From Lysobacterales bacterium (GTDB taxonomy: Bacteria; Pseudomonadota; Gammaproteobacteria; Xanthomonadales; SZUA-38), in NCBI GenBank assembly GCA_030065125.1, contig JASJDM010000044.1, positions 1 through 50,471 of the forward strand: a DNA stretch of 50,471 bases, written 5' to 3'. Shown here in pieces: positions 34,281 to 43,206 of this stretch. Position 1 is the stretch's first letter. Each line of letters opens with the position of its first letter. The position numbers and the translations under genes are program-made. A model generated the notes under the pieces. It saw nothing but the letters and a program-made list of their open reading frames with translations, did no database searches and was not told the DNA's origin.

Positions 34281-36131
34281 ATGGATAGCCGGGAACAAGC
34301 GCTACAGATTGAACAACTCATTACGAGTGTGAAGGCACTTTGCCGGAGCGCCGTGGAGTTGGAGCAGGAATTTGCCCGGGAGTTGTCGGGCGTGGACGAG
34401 TCCTGTCGTGATAGCGCCCGCAACCTGTTGCACTACATGGCGATCCGGCGTCGGGATATCCGCCGCCTGCAGCAGGATCTCCGTTCCCTTGGCTTGTCCT
34501 CGCTGACGCTGCTTGAACCCCACGTCATGGCCAACCTGGCCGCCGTACTGTACCTGCTGGAAAAGGTATCGGGTTCGCAGTCCGGCACAGCCCTTGATGC
34601 CCCTGTGGATTTTCGCGGCGGTCCGGGCCTGCTGAAAAGAAACACCGCGCAGTTGCTCGGTGATCGGCCGGCGGAACGCAGCACCCGGATCATGGTCACC
34701 ATGCCCAGCGAAGCGGCCACGGATCCGGGGCTGGTGCGCAGGCTGCTGGCCGGTGGCATGGACGTGATGCGCATCAATTGTGCTCGCGACACGCCCCGTG
34801 ACTGGGCCGCCATGGTGGCGAACCTGCGCCGGGCTGAGCAGGAGCTGGGGCGCAACTGCACGATTCAGGCAGACCTGCCAGGACCGAAGGTCCGCACCGG
34901 AGCCCTGCGTTCCGGAGGTCGTATGCTCAAGGTCCGCGTGGCAAGGGACCACCTGGGCCAGGTGGCAAGGCCGAGCAAGGTCTGGCTGGCGCCGGCTGGT
35001 GAGTCTCTGGAACGCCCCGACAACATCAATCTGACCATCCCGTTGGATCCGACGCTGCTGGGGCAGGTACAGGCAGGCGATTTGATTGAAATCCCTGACG
35101 CGCGAAAAAAGCGACGTCGACTGGTGGCAGACTGCCCGGCCAGTGGCGGCTGGGTGGCCCGGTCGGACCGGGTGATTTATGCCGTGGACGATGGTCAGGC
35201 GATGCTGATCCGGAACGGGGCCATTGTGGGAAAAGGCCCGGTGGGACCACTGCCGGAACTGTGTCCGCCCATCACCCTGTTTCCCAACGAAAAATTGATC
35301 CTGACGCGAGAGAACCTGCCTGGCCAGGGGGCGCTGCGGGACTCCAGCGGCAGCGTGCTCGAAGCGGCCAGGATTCATTGCACATTGGATGCAGCCTTTG
35401 AACAGGTCAAAGCCGGGGAGGGCGTCTGGTTCGACGACGGAAAGATCGGCGGCGTGGTTGAGTCCAACTCCGGCTCTGAAATCGTGGTTCGCATCACCCA
35501 CACGCGCAAAAAAGGCGGCCGCCTCCGAGCCGAGAGAGGGATTAACTTCCCCGACACCACTCTGGATACCCCGTCGCTGACTCAATTCGACCTGGATTGT
35601 CTGAGCGAAGCCGTGGCCTGGGCAGATATGGTGGCACTATCGTTCCTGCGCAGGCCGGAAGACGTATTGCAGCTGATTGACCAACTGCGAGCCCGGCAGG
35701 CCGAACACCTGGGCATTGTGCTGAAGATCGAAAACCGCGAGGCCTACGACAATCTGGCGAAAATAATCCTGGCGGGGATGCGCTCACCCCCGGTAGGCGT
35801 GCTGATCGCCCGGGGCGACCTGGCGGTGGAAATGGGATTCGAGCGGCTGTCGGAGGTCCAGGAAGACATCCTTTGCGTCTGTGAAGCAGCCCATGCTCCG
35901 GTGATCCTGGCCACCCAGGTACTGGAAAGAATGTCCAAAAAGGGTGTGCCCTCCCGGGCGGAAGTGTCTGACGCGGCCATGAGCAGTCGGGCTGAATGCA
36001 CCATGCTCAGCAAGGGGCCTTACATCGCCGAAACGGTTCGCTTTCTCGGCGACGTTTTGACCCGCATGGATTCTCACCGGTCCAAGCGCAGGGCAACCCT
36101 GCGGCGGCTGTCGGTGTCGGAGTTTTCCTGA
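34281..36131 (+). CDS. Atypical pyruvate kinase lacking the C-terminal domain
   Basis: The 616-residue product has an unusual helical N-terminal extension of about 130 residues (LCRSAVELEQEFARELSGVD). The pyruvate kinase barrel and beta domain follow: GGMDVMRINCARDTP, IQADLPGPKVRTGALRSGG, WFDDGKIGG, VALSFLRRPEDV, VLKIENREAYDN (catalytic Lys and metal Glu), IARGDLAVEMGFERL, ATQVLERMSKKGVPSRAEVS and CTMLSKGPYIAETVRFL. The usual PK_C allosteric domain (about 120 residues) is missing, and the usual SGETA segment reads SKGPY. It should convert PEP and ADP to pyruvate and ATP, but allosteric control must differ. A DUF1840 gene lies 29 bp downstream. Confidence 0.88.
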   Translation: MDSREQALQIEQLITSVKALCRSAVELEQEFARELSGVDESCRDSARNLLHYMAIRRRDIRRLQQDLRSLGLSSLTLLEPHVMANLAAVLYLLEKVSGSQSGTALDAPVDFRGGPGLLKRNTAQLLGDRPAERSTRIMVTMPSEAATDPGLVRRLLAGGMDVMRINCARDTPRDWAAMVANLRRAEQELGRNCTIQADLPGPKVRTGALRSGGRMLKVRVARDHLGQVARPSKVWLAPAGESLERPDNINLTIPLDPTLLGQVQAGDLIEIPDARKKRRRLVADCPASGGWVARSDRVIYAVDDGQAMLIRNGAIVGKGPVGPLPELCPPITLFPNEKLILTRENLPGQGALRDSSGSVLEAARIHCTLDAAFEQVKAGEGVWFDDGKIGGVVESNSGSEIVVRITHTRKKGGRLRAERGINFPDTTLDTPSLTQFDLDCLSEAVAWADMVALSFLRRPEDVLQLIDQLRARQAEHLGIVLKIENREAYDNLAKIILAGMRSPPVGVLIARGDLAVEMGFERLSEVQEDILCVCEAAHAPVILATQVLERMSKKGVPSRAEVSDAAMSSRAECTMLSKGPYIAETVRFLGDVLTRMDSHRSKRRATLRRLSVSEFS

Positions 36132-36160
36132 AGCGGTGGCTGCAGCGCTACAATCTCCCC

Positions 36161-36460
36161 ATGCTGGTTCATTTTTCCTGTCCCGAAACCTCGCGCATCA
36201 CCATGTTCGGCGACGTAGCCCTGGAGCTGATTGGCATGATGGGCCACAGCGGCACGGTGCCTGGCGCCATTCGCGGTGACAACCTGAAACCTGCCCTCGA
36301 GCGCCTGCGTGCAAAACTGGCGGCAGTGGCCGCCCAAGGCAGCGCGGACGCAGACGATGACGACGATGGGCCTGTGGTCACCCTGTCCCAGCGCGCCCTG
36401 CCGCTGATCGAAATGCTGCAGGCGGCCATCGAGGCCGAGTCTTACGTGATGTGGGAGTAG
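36161..36460 (+). CDS. DUF1840 protein
   Basis: The 99-residue protein matches DUF1840: MLVHFSCPETSRITMFGDVA, LELIGMMGHSGTVPGAIRGD, NLKPALERLRAKLAAV, an acidic linker (ADADDDDDG) and a C-terminal VVTLSQRALPLIEMLQAAIE. The start at 36161 was chosen from this family start; the longer open frame runs back into the pyruvate kinase gene. The function is unknown; it is cytoplasmic and probably transcribed with the kinase. The ribosome site is weak. Confidence 0.85.
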   Translation: MLVHFSCPETSRITMFGDVALELIGMMGHSGTVPGAIRGDNLKPALERLRAKLAAVAAQGSADADDDDDGPVVTLSQRALPLIEMLQAAIEAESYVMWE

Positions 36461-36486
36461 TGGGGGGGCGGTGGCGCAATAGACTG

Positions 36487-36792
36487 CTAAAAACGCCACT
36501 CCAGTTTTCCTAACACCGAGGCGTCAATCTCCTGGGGCACGCTGCCCAGGAACTCCGACGCGAACTCTCCGTGACTGCCCAGCAGATCCTGAGCCACCAG
36601 CGACAAGGTCATCTGCCGGGTGGGTCGCCACTCCAGGTTGATATCCAGTGTGGTGTAGCTGGGCAGCGGCAGCGCCCCGGAAACCAGTGAACTGGTCAGG
36701 GTAGGCAGCTCATCCACATAGCGGAACCACAGGTCCAGGTTGACGTCCTGCCCTATTTGCATTGAGGAACGCAGGGACAACTGGTGTAGTCA
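36487..36792 (-). pseudogene. C-terminal remnant of a TonB-dependent receptor
   Basis: About 100 codons encode the end of a receptor barrel: LSLRSSMQIGQDVNLDLWFR, YVDELP, LPSYTTLDINLEWRPT, LSLVAQDLLGSHGEFASEFL and a final LGKLEWRF with terminal Phe, a pattern typical of one FecA-like subfamily. The frame is closed by TGA just upstream and there is no plug, signal peptide or ribosome site, so about 85 percent of the gene is missing. It lies 126 bp downstream of a different, complete receptor gene on the same strand, with a terminator between. The remnant is not a copy of that receptor, whose end differs. Confidence 0.75.
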
Positions 36793-36848
36793 GTATTGTT
36801 TCCCGGGGAGGTGCGGGCCCATCAAGCTCGTTCTGAACCGTATCCGTC

Positions 36849-36879
36849 AAAAAGAAACGGCCCCTTGCGGAGCCGTTTC
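36849..36879 (-). terminator. Rho-independent terminator of the TonB receptor gene
   Basis: On the minus strand an 11-bp stem GAAACGGCTCC, GNRA tetraloop GCAA, and GGGGCCGTTTC (one G-T pair) is followed by TTTTT. It lies 38 bp after the receptor stop codon and should isolate it from the remnant beyond. Confidence 0.9.
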
Positions 36880-36917
36880 CGTGAGTCTGCCGTCAGGCAG
36901 TTGATGTATCGCTGCTC

Positions 36918-39764
36918 CTAGCGCGTGTAGGACACCCGGGCATACACCATGGTCCCCGGGGTGGGGTACAGGGTGCCGTCCCAGCTGTTGAGGTCACATG
37001 AGTAACAGGTGGGTACGTCTTCGTCGAACAGGTTGTCGGCGCCGAGCTGGAAGGCCCAGTTGCCGTCACCCAGTCCTGCGGGGGCCCAGGAAACCTGCGC
37101 GTCCACGTACACCCGGCTGTCGATTTCATTCCCGGCGGCTCCGCGGCTGCAGAACTCGAACAGCTCAAAGGCGCCAACCACGCCACCGCAGGGCTCGTCC
37201 AGGGAGCTCAGGTAGCGCAGTGACAGGCGAACGTCCCAGTCACCGTAGTACCAGTCGGCATTCAGGGTGGACTTGGTTTCCACGTAACCCCGCTCCGGCG
37301 AACCCAGTTCGGTGCCGGCACGATCCGTGGAGATGGGGCCGTCAGGGCCGGTGGTGATCTCGGTGTACTCGTCCAGGATGGTGTTGACCCATTCGAAGCT
37401 CAACCGGCCCCAGTCATACTCGGCCGTGTCCATGCGAACCGTGAAATCCCAGCCGCTGGTTTCAATTCCGCCGATGTTGGCCAGTACGCCATCGACCCGA
37501 AGGATCTGGCCGTTGGCACTGCGGGAAACCGCGTTGCAGAACACGTCGTCCAATGTGCGCACACAGTTGTTGACCACGTCCTGGGCGTTGGGCGCCTGGA
37601 TGGCGTCCTCGATCTCGATGTCGTAGTAGTTGGCTTCAATGGTCAGGCGATCGATGCCGTCCCAGTTGTCCACCGCGGCCACGTCCCAGGCGAATCCCAC
37701 CGTGAAGGTATCCGAGGTTTCCGGCGTCAGGTTTTCGTTGCCGCCGGTGGAGACGCTGATCTGGGGATTGATCTGCTCGAGATCCGCCGGAACACCCAGT
37801 GCAGCACAGTTGGCTGCATCGGCTGCCGATACGCTGGAGCAGGGATCAATGATGCTGGAGTCGAAGCGTGAACCGGTGTTGAACAGCTCACCGATGTTGG
37901 GCGCCCGCAGGCCCTCGGAGAAGTTGGCACGGACCACGAAGTCCTCTACTGGTGCCCAGTTCAGACCGATTTTCCCAACGGTGTCGCTGCCGAACAGGTC
38001 ATAATCAGACCAGCGGAAGGCTGCGCTGATGTCCAGGCGGTCGGCGCCGCCGACGTCGGCCAGCAGGGGAACCACGACTTCACCGTAGAGTTCGTCCACT
38101 TCGAAGCCACCGGCGGTTGGGCTGGCGGGAACGCCCGCCGTTTCGCCGCGGGTCACCACGGAATCCGGGATGAAGAAGCCTTCTTCTTCACGGAACTCGT
38201 AACCCAGGGCCCAGCCGATGTCGCCAGCTTCCAGTCCGCCGAATTCGCCGGTCAGGTTGATGGAGATATCGCGCAGGTCCTGCTCGCTTTCGTCCTTCTG
38301 GATAAAGGTGACGTAGTTGAGCATTTCCTGGGTAATGGATCCCTCACCCACGATATTAAGCGGCGTACAGCCTGGGGTGGCTGCGCAGACGGAGGGGTCC
38401 CCAAGGGCCGTGGCGATGTTGCGGGCATTGAACGCACCGCGCTTGACCTGGTTGGCCTGGTTCTGGGCCCAGATGAAGTTGATGTCCCAGCCGATGGGCC
38501 GGTCACCGACCATGAAGCTGCCGTCAGCACCGGCCGAGATGTAGAAGGTGTCCACGTTCTGGTCGAACAGGCGCGGGCCTGCCTCGATGGGACGCCGGCC
38601 GAAAAAGGCGATGTTGTCCGGACCCAGGTCTACCCCAAACGGGTTGAACGGATGGTTGGCGGGCCAGACAATCTGCTCGAGGAAGGTGCCACCGCCACCG
38701 TCAGGTCCCAGGAACAGGGGCTCAGGTGCCGCGCGGCTCTGGGATTCCCGGTTGTTGTAAGAGGCCAGCAGTCGGAAGGTGATGTCATCGGTGACGTCAT
38801 ACTCCGACTTGGCGAACACGCTGGTCCGGGTGTTGGGGGTCACGATGTAGTTGAACGGCTGGTAGTTGAACCGGTCCGCGTTGGTGAAGTTACGGAAGTC
38901 GCCGCTGCCCGGGTTGTTGAAGTCAAACGCCGGGTTGACCCGGTTGGGGGCTACATTGACGGTTCCTCCGGTACGCGGATCCACGAACACAAACCGACCC
39001 GCGGGCACGCCGGAGCTGGCTCCCGGGAACGGGCCGTTTGGAATGGGATTGCGCGAGATGGCGCGGTCCCCGGCTTCGACGGCCCCCTGGTCCGTGTAGC
39101 TGATATCCAGGAAGGCCCGAGCGTTGTCGGTGGAGGCACCCCAGGCGATATCGAACTCTTCCGTCTCGTGGTCGCCCTCGCTGGCATACTGGCCCATGTA
39201 GGCGCTGACCTTGAACATGTCCCAGTTGTCCTGGGTGATCACGTTAACCACTCCGCCGATGGCGTCAGTGCCGTACACCGCCGAAGCGCCATCCTGGAGA
39301 ATTTCGATGGACTTGATGGCGTTGGACGGAATGGTGTTGAGGTCTACCGCGCCCGAGACGCCGGAGGCGGAGGAACCGCGCACCCAGCGCCGGCCGTCCA
39401 CCAGCACCAGCACCCGCTTGGACTGCAGGTAGCGCAGATCAATTTCGGCTGCGCCGGCGCCAATGCCGGCACCGTCCGGTGGGAAGCCCAGGTTGCCGGA
39501 GGAATTATTGGTCTTGTTGATGGCTGATCCGGAAATTGGGAGTTTCTGTACGAAGTCCGCCAGGGAAACCTGGCCACTGCGATCGATATCCACCTCGGTC
39601 AGGATTTGAACGGGTGTTCTTGCTTCCAGTGGGTCCTGCTTGATGCGGGAACCGGTGATGACGATTTCCTCGATGGGTTCGTCGCCGGTGTCCTGGGCAA
39701 ACAAGGGCCCGCCGGCCAGCACCGATGAGATCAGTGCCGGTACCAACAAACGGCGTGAGTACAT
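36918..39764 (-). CDS. TonB-dependent outer-membrane receptor
   Basis: The 948-residue product has a signal peptide (MYSRRLLVPALISSVLAGGP, cleavage after LFA), a TonB box region (EPIEEIVITGSRIKQDPLEA), a plug domain (to about 175: KRVLVLVDGRRWV, ILQDGASAVYGTDAIGGVVN) and a 22-strand barrel (NFSEGLRAPNIGELFNTGSR, ending YARVSYTR). This large receptor class, common in Xanthomonadales-like and marine bacteria, imports peptides, sugars or other complexes too large for porins. The start at 39764 follows CGGAGG. The substrate is unknown. A strong terminator lies downstream at 36849-36879. Confidence 0.93.
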   Translation of the reverse strand: MYSRRLLVPALISSVLAGGPLFAQDTGDEPIEEIVITGSRIKQDPLEARTPVQILTEVDIDRSGQVSLADFVQKLPISGSAINKTNNSSGNLGFPPDGAGIGAGAAEIDLRYLQSKRVLVLVDGRRWVRGSSASGVSGAVDLNTIPSNAIKSIEILQDGASAVYGTDAIGGVVNVITQDNWDMFKVSAYMGQYASEGDHETEEFDIAWGASTDNARAFLDISYTDQGAVEAGDRAISRNPIPNGPFPGASSGVPAGRFVFVDPRTGGTVNVAPNRVNPAFDFNNPGSGDFRNFTNADRFNYQPFNYIVTPNTRTSVFAKSEYDVTDDITFRLLASYNNRESQSRAAPEPLFLGPDGGGGTFLEQIVWPANHPFNPFGVDLGPDNIAFFGRRPIEAGPRLFDQNVDTFYISAGADGSFMVGDRPIGWDINFIWAQNQANQVKRGAFNARNIATALGDPSVCAATPGCTPLNIVGEGSITQEMLNYVTFIQKDESEQDLRDISINLTGEFGGLEAGDIGWALGYEFREEEGFFIPDSVVTRGETAGVPASPTAGGFEVDELYGEVVVPLLADVGGADRLDISAAFRWSDYDLFGSDTVGKIGLNWAPVEDFVVRANFSEGLRAPNIGELFNTGSRFDSSIIDPCSSVSAADAANCAALGVPADLEQINPQISVSTGGNENLTPETSDTFTVGFAWDVAAVDNWDGIDRLTIEANYYDIEIEDAIQAPNAQDVVNNCVRTLDDVFCNAVSRSANGQILRVDGVLANIGGIETSGWDFTVRMDTAEYDWGRLSFEWVNTILDEYTEITTGPDGPISTDRAGTELGSPERGYVETKSTLNADWYYGDWDVRLSLRYLSSLDEPCGGVVGAFELFEFCSRGAAGNEIDSRVYVDAQVSWAPAGLGDGNWAFQLGADNLFDEDVPTCYSCDLNSWDGTLYPTPGTMVYARVSYTR

Positions 39765-39946
39765 GTTGCGTTCCTCCGGTTGATTGGAAACAAAGGACGG
39801 TGTCGCTGCAGAACACAGCGATGAGCCCTTTTCAGTCACGGGGGATGGGACGTATCTGCCTTTTTGTCACCTCCCCCAAGGGCAAGGTTACCAGATTCCT
39901 AACGAAAATTTAACATTTCCATAGTCATGGTCCGGGGCAGGAAATA

Positions 39947-41779
39947 TCACTGCGCCGGCGGGCACTGAAACGGTGGTTTGACCGGTGCCTTCCGAGTGAC
40001 CCCTTCTCGCTCCAGGATGGCCATCAGGCTGGGAAATGGCGTCGGATCAAACTTGTGGTAGGTCAGAAAATCGGCCAGCTGGTAAGGGACGCCGGACTCG
40101 GCAAAAGGACGCAGGGTTTCGACTTCCTGTTCCGTGTTCCCCAGCATGTTGTGGATCAACCAGACCATGGATACGTAGTTGTTTCGGTCCGGTGAAATTT
40201 CGGCCAGGATGGCTTCCGCCGCGGCGCGATCGCCGTTGGCGCAGGCATGGCGGGTTTCCACCAGGGGATCCGGCTCGGGAACCAGTGATTTGAACATTTC
40301 CCGGATCTCAGCGGCTTTTTCGTACTGTTCAGCCCACAGCAGGGTTCGATGGGCCTGGTACAGCATGCCGCCTGAGTTGGGCCAGCGGGACACTGCCTTG
40401 AGGGCGATCTCGGCAGCCTCTGATGGATTCAGGTAGCGGTAGCCATCGTTGACAAGGATGCCCGCGACGTACTCGTCGGTGAGCGCTTTCACCTTCATGT
40501 GCTCGGCTTCTGCCAGCCAGCCTTCAACATCGGACACCATCCCCAGGATGCCCGTGTACTGGAATCGCGCATCTTCGTCATTGGGTCGCAGGGCAAGATA
40601 TTGCTGGAAAAGCCGCCGGGCTTCGTTCCATCGCAGGTCCACGCTGGCGCGGTCGGCCAGGCTGCGCAGCCGGTCAGTGTCCGTTCGGGCGTTGTTGATG
40701 GCCAGGCCGATGCGCTCGTGGTATTCGCGCAGTTTGTCTTCGGCCGACAGGTCCAGGCCTCCGGTGTCGGTCCGGGTTGGCGCCAGCTGTACCTTCCAGA
40801 AGTTGGCCGCATAGATATGGGCCTGGGCGAAACCCGGGTCTATGGCCCGCGCCTTTTCGAAGTGTTCGTAGGAGCGCGCCAGGTTGGAGGCATCGCCGAC
40901 GTTCCTGAAGGTTTCCATCATGACCTGCAGGCCCTTGAGGTATTCCTGGTAGGCCTCGATGGAGTCCGTACCCACCCGCGCCATCTCGGCCAGTGCGGCG
41001 GGATCCAGGGAAGTTTCCAGGGCCCTGGCAATGTTTTGTGCCAGATCCTCCTGGATACTGATCATGTCCGACACGTCGCGGTCGTAGTTCTCGGACCAGA
41101 GGTGAAAACCGTCGCTGGCGCGTATCAGCTGGGCGGTGACCCGTATTCGGTTGCCGGCGCTGCGAACCGAACCTTCCAGCACGTGGGCAACGCCCAGCTT
41201 TTCGGCAATACTCGGGATGTCCTCGTTCACGCCTTTGAACTGGAACGATGAGGTTCGCGCGGCCACTGACAGGTCGGGCACTCGTACCAGGGCGTTGAGT
41301 ATTTCCTCGGCCAGGCCGTCAGCGAACCAGCCCTGGTCCTGGTTCTGGCTGAGATCGGCAAAAGGGAGGACGGCGATAGATTTTTCGGTGACTGAGGCGA
41401 CAACGGGAGTGGCCTCCGTTGGCGCCTGCTGGCCGGCAAAGAAGAACCGCTCCACGCCCAGGATCACGATTAGAACAGCGAGCACGCCGATTATCCACCG
41501 GTCCAGTTTGCGTCCGGTCTGGGGGGTGATGGATTGTTCCCGGTCGACCTCCGATTCCTTCTTAAGGCCCTCCGGCGTCAGCTCGTAGGCCCAGGCAAAA
41601 AACAGCGCGATAGGCAGGCCAATGGCCACGGCCAGCACAAACACCTGGATGACCCAATTGGGCGCGGCGATCAGGTCCAGCGCAAAATCGGCTGCCTGCA
41701 GCACCACCCACCCCGTCACGATGTAGGCGATGCCCACGCGAAAGACGTTTCTTCTTTTTAATTCTTCAAAGAAGCTCAT
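39947..41779 (-). CDS. Membrane TolB/TPR protein
   Basis: The 610-residue product starts MSFFEELKRRNVFRVGIAYI and has membrane segments near 15-35, 43-67 and 93-113. A FlgO/TolB-N-like domain follows (SIAVLPFADLSQNQDQGWFA, DGLAEEILNALVRVPDLSVA, HVLEGSVRSAGNRIRVTAQL), then a C-terminal TPR superhelix (about 280-590). This architecture is very common in Lysobacterales-like bacteria, often with an N-terminal DNA-binding or adenylate cyclase domain, which is absent here. Its function is unknown; a scaffold or sensor at the inner membrane is possible. It is divergent from the GntR-ABC operon across a 123-bp control region. Confidence 0.88.
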   Translation of the reverse strand: MSFFEELKRRNVFRVGIAYIVTGWVVLQAADFALDLIAAPNWVIQVFVLAVAIGLPIALFFAWAYELTPEGLKKESEVDREQSITPQTGRKLDRWIIGVLAVLIVILGVERFFFAGQQAPTEATPVVASVTEKSIAVLPFADLSQNQDQGWFADGLAEEILNALVRVPDLSVAARTSSFQFKGVNEDIPSIAEKLGVAHVLEGSVRSAGNRIRVTAQLIRASDGFHLWSENYDRDVSDMISIQEDLAQNIARALETSLDPAALAEMARVGTDSIEAYQEYLKGLQVMMETFRNVGDASNLARSYEHFEKARAIDPGFAQAHIYAANFWKVQLAPTRTDTGGLDLSAEDKLREYHERIGLAINNARTDTDRLRSLADRASVDLRWNEARRLFQQYLALRPNDEDARFQYTGILGMVSDVEGWLAEAEHMKVKALTDEYVAGILVNDGYRYLNPSEAAEIALKAVSRWPNSGGMLYQAHRTLLWAEQYEKAAEIREMFKSLVPEPDPLVETRHACANGDRAAAEAILAEISPDRNNYVSMVWLIHNMLGNTEQEVETLRPFAESGVPYQLADFLTYHKFDPTPFPSLMAILEREGVTRKAPVKPPFQCPPAQ

Positions 41780-41842
41780 TGACTTCTGACCCCTGCGTCG
41801 ACCCGCATTGTCGTTTATTTCGAATCATTTGACAGCTGCAAA

Positions 41843-41890
41843 TTGACAACTGTGTATACATGAGTATACTGTGTATATTGACTATATACA
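41843..41890 (+). promoter_or_regulatory. Sigma-70 promoter with GntR-type operators
   Basis: TTGACA at 41843-41848 and TATACT at 41865-41870 are separated by 16 bp, close to the ideal sigma-70 promoter. GTATAC-ATGA-GTATAC overlaps the -10 box, and TGTATAT-TGACT-ATATACA, a perfect 7-bp inverted repeat, lies just downstream (41872-41890) before the GntR start at 41903. A repressor bound here would block transcription, so autoregulation by the YtrA-type protein is expected. Confidence 0.8.
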
Positions 41891-41902
41891 GATAGGCAGG
41901 AC

Positions 41903-42286
41903 ATGACGTCCCCATTTGTCCTTTCGCAAAGCGACGGCAGGCCGATGTACCTACAGATCATCGAGCAGATCCGGCTGCGCATCACCGTTGGTGACTGGCA
42001 GCCGGGCTTCAAGCTGCCATCCATTCGCGAGCTTGCAGTCGCCACGCGGGTCAGCGTGATCACCGTCAAGCGGGCCTACCAGGAACTGGAAAAAGATGGG
42101 GTCATCATCACCCGGCAGGGCAAGGGTTCTTACGTCGCCGAGATCGACGGCCTGGACCTGAAGCTGCGCCGGGAGGAACTGGACCAGCACCTGCAAGAGG
42201 CCATTGCGGTGGCCCGGGGGCTGGGAATCGACCAGGAAGAACTCCTGGCCAGGCTGAAAGCACTGTTAGCAGACGAGCCGGAATGA
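41903..42286 (+). CDS. GntR-family regulator, YtrA type
   Basis: The 127-residue protein consists of a GntR winged helix (YLQIIEQIRLRITVGDWQPG, KLPSIRELAVATRVSVITVK, RAYQELEKDGVIITRQGKGS) and a short helical tail of about 45 residues, the size and layout of YtrA repressors, which lack a ligand domain. It probably represses its own operon, which includes the ABC transporter that follows, and responds to membrane or antibiotic stress in related systems. Its stop overlaps the ATPase start. The ribosome site is AGGCAGG. Confidence 0.93.
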   Translation: MTSPFVLSQSDGRPMYLQIIEQIRLRITVGDWQPGFKLPSIRELAVATRVSVITVKRAYQELEKDGVIITRQGKGSYVAEIDGLDLKLRREELDQHLQEAIAVARGLGIDQEELLARLKALLADEPE

Positions 42287-43206
42287 TGAGTACAGCAGCA
42301 ATTGAGCTAAACAACGTCAATAAGAGCTACAGGTATTTCGCGTTGAGCGACATCAGCCTGCAGCTGGAGCCCGGCCATATCATGGGATTTATCGGGCCCA
42401 ACGGTGCAGGCAAGTCCACCACCATCCGCCTGATCATGGGCCTGGTGCACGCCGACAGCGGCGACATCCGGGTGCTGGGCCATGCCATGCCTGTGGAGCA
42501 GGTTGCCGCCAAGTGGGGCATCGGCTTCGCGTCCGAGGATATGAATCTATACAAGGCGGCCACCCTGGAGTGGCACATGGGATTCATGCAATCCATCTAT
42601 GCAGACTGGGACAAGGACTACGCCAGGCAGCTGGTTGACCGCTTCGATCTGCGTCCAGAGCAACGCATGAAAGGCATGTCCCACGGCCAGAAAGTCAAGT
42701 CAGGCCTGCTGCTGGCCCTGGCGCGGCGTCCGCGGCTGCTGGTCCTGGACGAACCCACCACGGGGCTTGATCCGGTGGCGCGTACCGAGGTGTTGAACGA
42801 GCTGATGGAAGTGTTGGTAGACGAGGATCGGTCCGTACTCTTTTCGTCCCATAACACCAACGACGTGGAACAGATCTCGGACAAGATCACGTTTATCGAT
42901 CGCGGCCGGATTATCGAGGCCCAGGACAAGGAGTCTTTCCTGGACCGTTGGCGCAGGGTGCGTTTCGAAACGTCGGCCGGGTTTGTGCTGCCGGAATTGC
43001 CCGGTATGACCGAGCACCGGCTGGACGGCTCCCTGGGGACCCTCACTACGGGGAATTTCGGGACAGAGGTCCGGGAAAAACTCCAGGCGGCCGGTGCCAC
43101 CATTCTTGCCGTGGACAACATGACGCTGGAAGAGATTTTCGTGGCCGAGGTGATGTCCAGCCGTGGGACGGCATCGAGCAGCGATTCAACCGGAGAATCA
43201 CGATGA
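42283..43206 (+). CDS. ABC transporter ATP-binding protein
   Basis: The 307-residue ATPase has Walker A GPNGAGKST at residues 38-46, a signature loop read as SHGQKVKSGL (a weak LSGGQ), Walker B LLVLDEPTTGLDP and the H-loop SSHNTNDVE. A C-terminal extension after residue 220 is typical of ABC-2 exporter ATPases. It energises export through the membrane protein that follows. Its ATG overlaps the GntR stop by 4 bp and its own stop overlaps the permease start by 4 bp, so the three genes form one operon. Confidence 0.95.
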   Translation: MMSTAAIELNNVNKSYRYFALSDISLQLEPGHIMGFIGPNGAGKSTTIRLIMGLVHADSGDIRVLGHAMPVEQVAAKWGIGFASEDMNLYKAATLEWHMGFMQSIYADWDKDYARQLVDRFDLRPEQRMKGMSHGQKVKSGLLLALARRPRLLVLDEPTTGLDPVARTEVLNELMEVLVDEDRSVLFSSHNTNDVEQISDKITFIDRGRIIEAQDKESFLDRWRRVRFETSAGFVLPELPGMTEHRLDGSLGTLTTGNFGTEVREKLQAAGATILAVDNMTLEEIFVAEVMSSRGTASSSDSTGESR

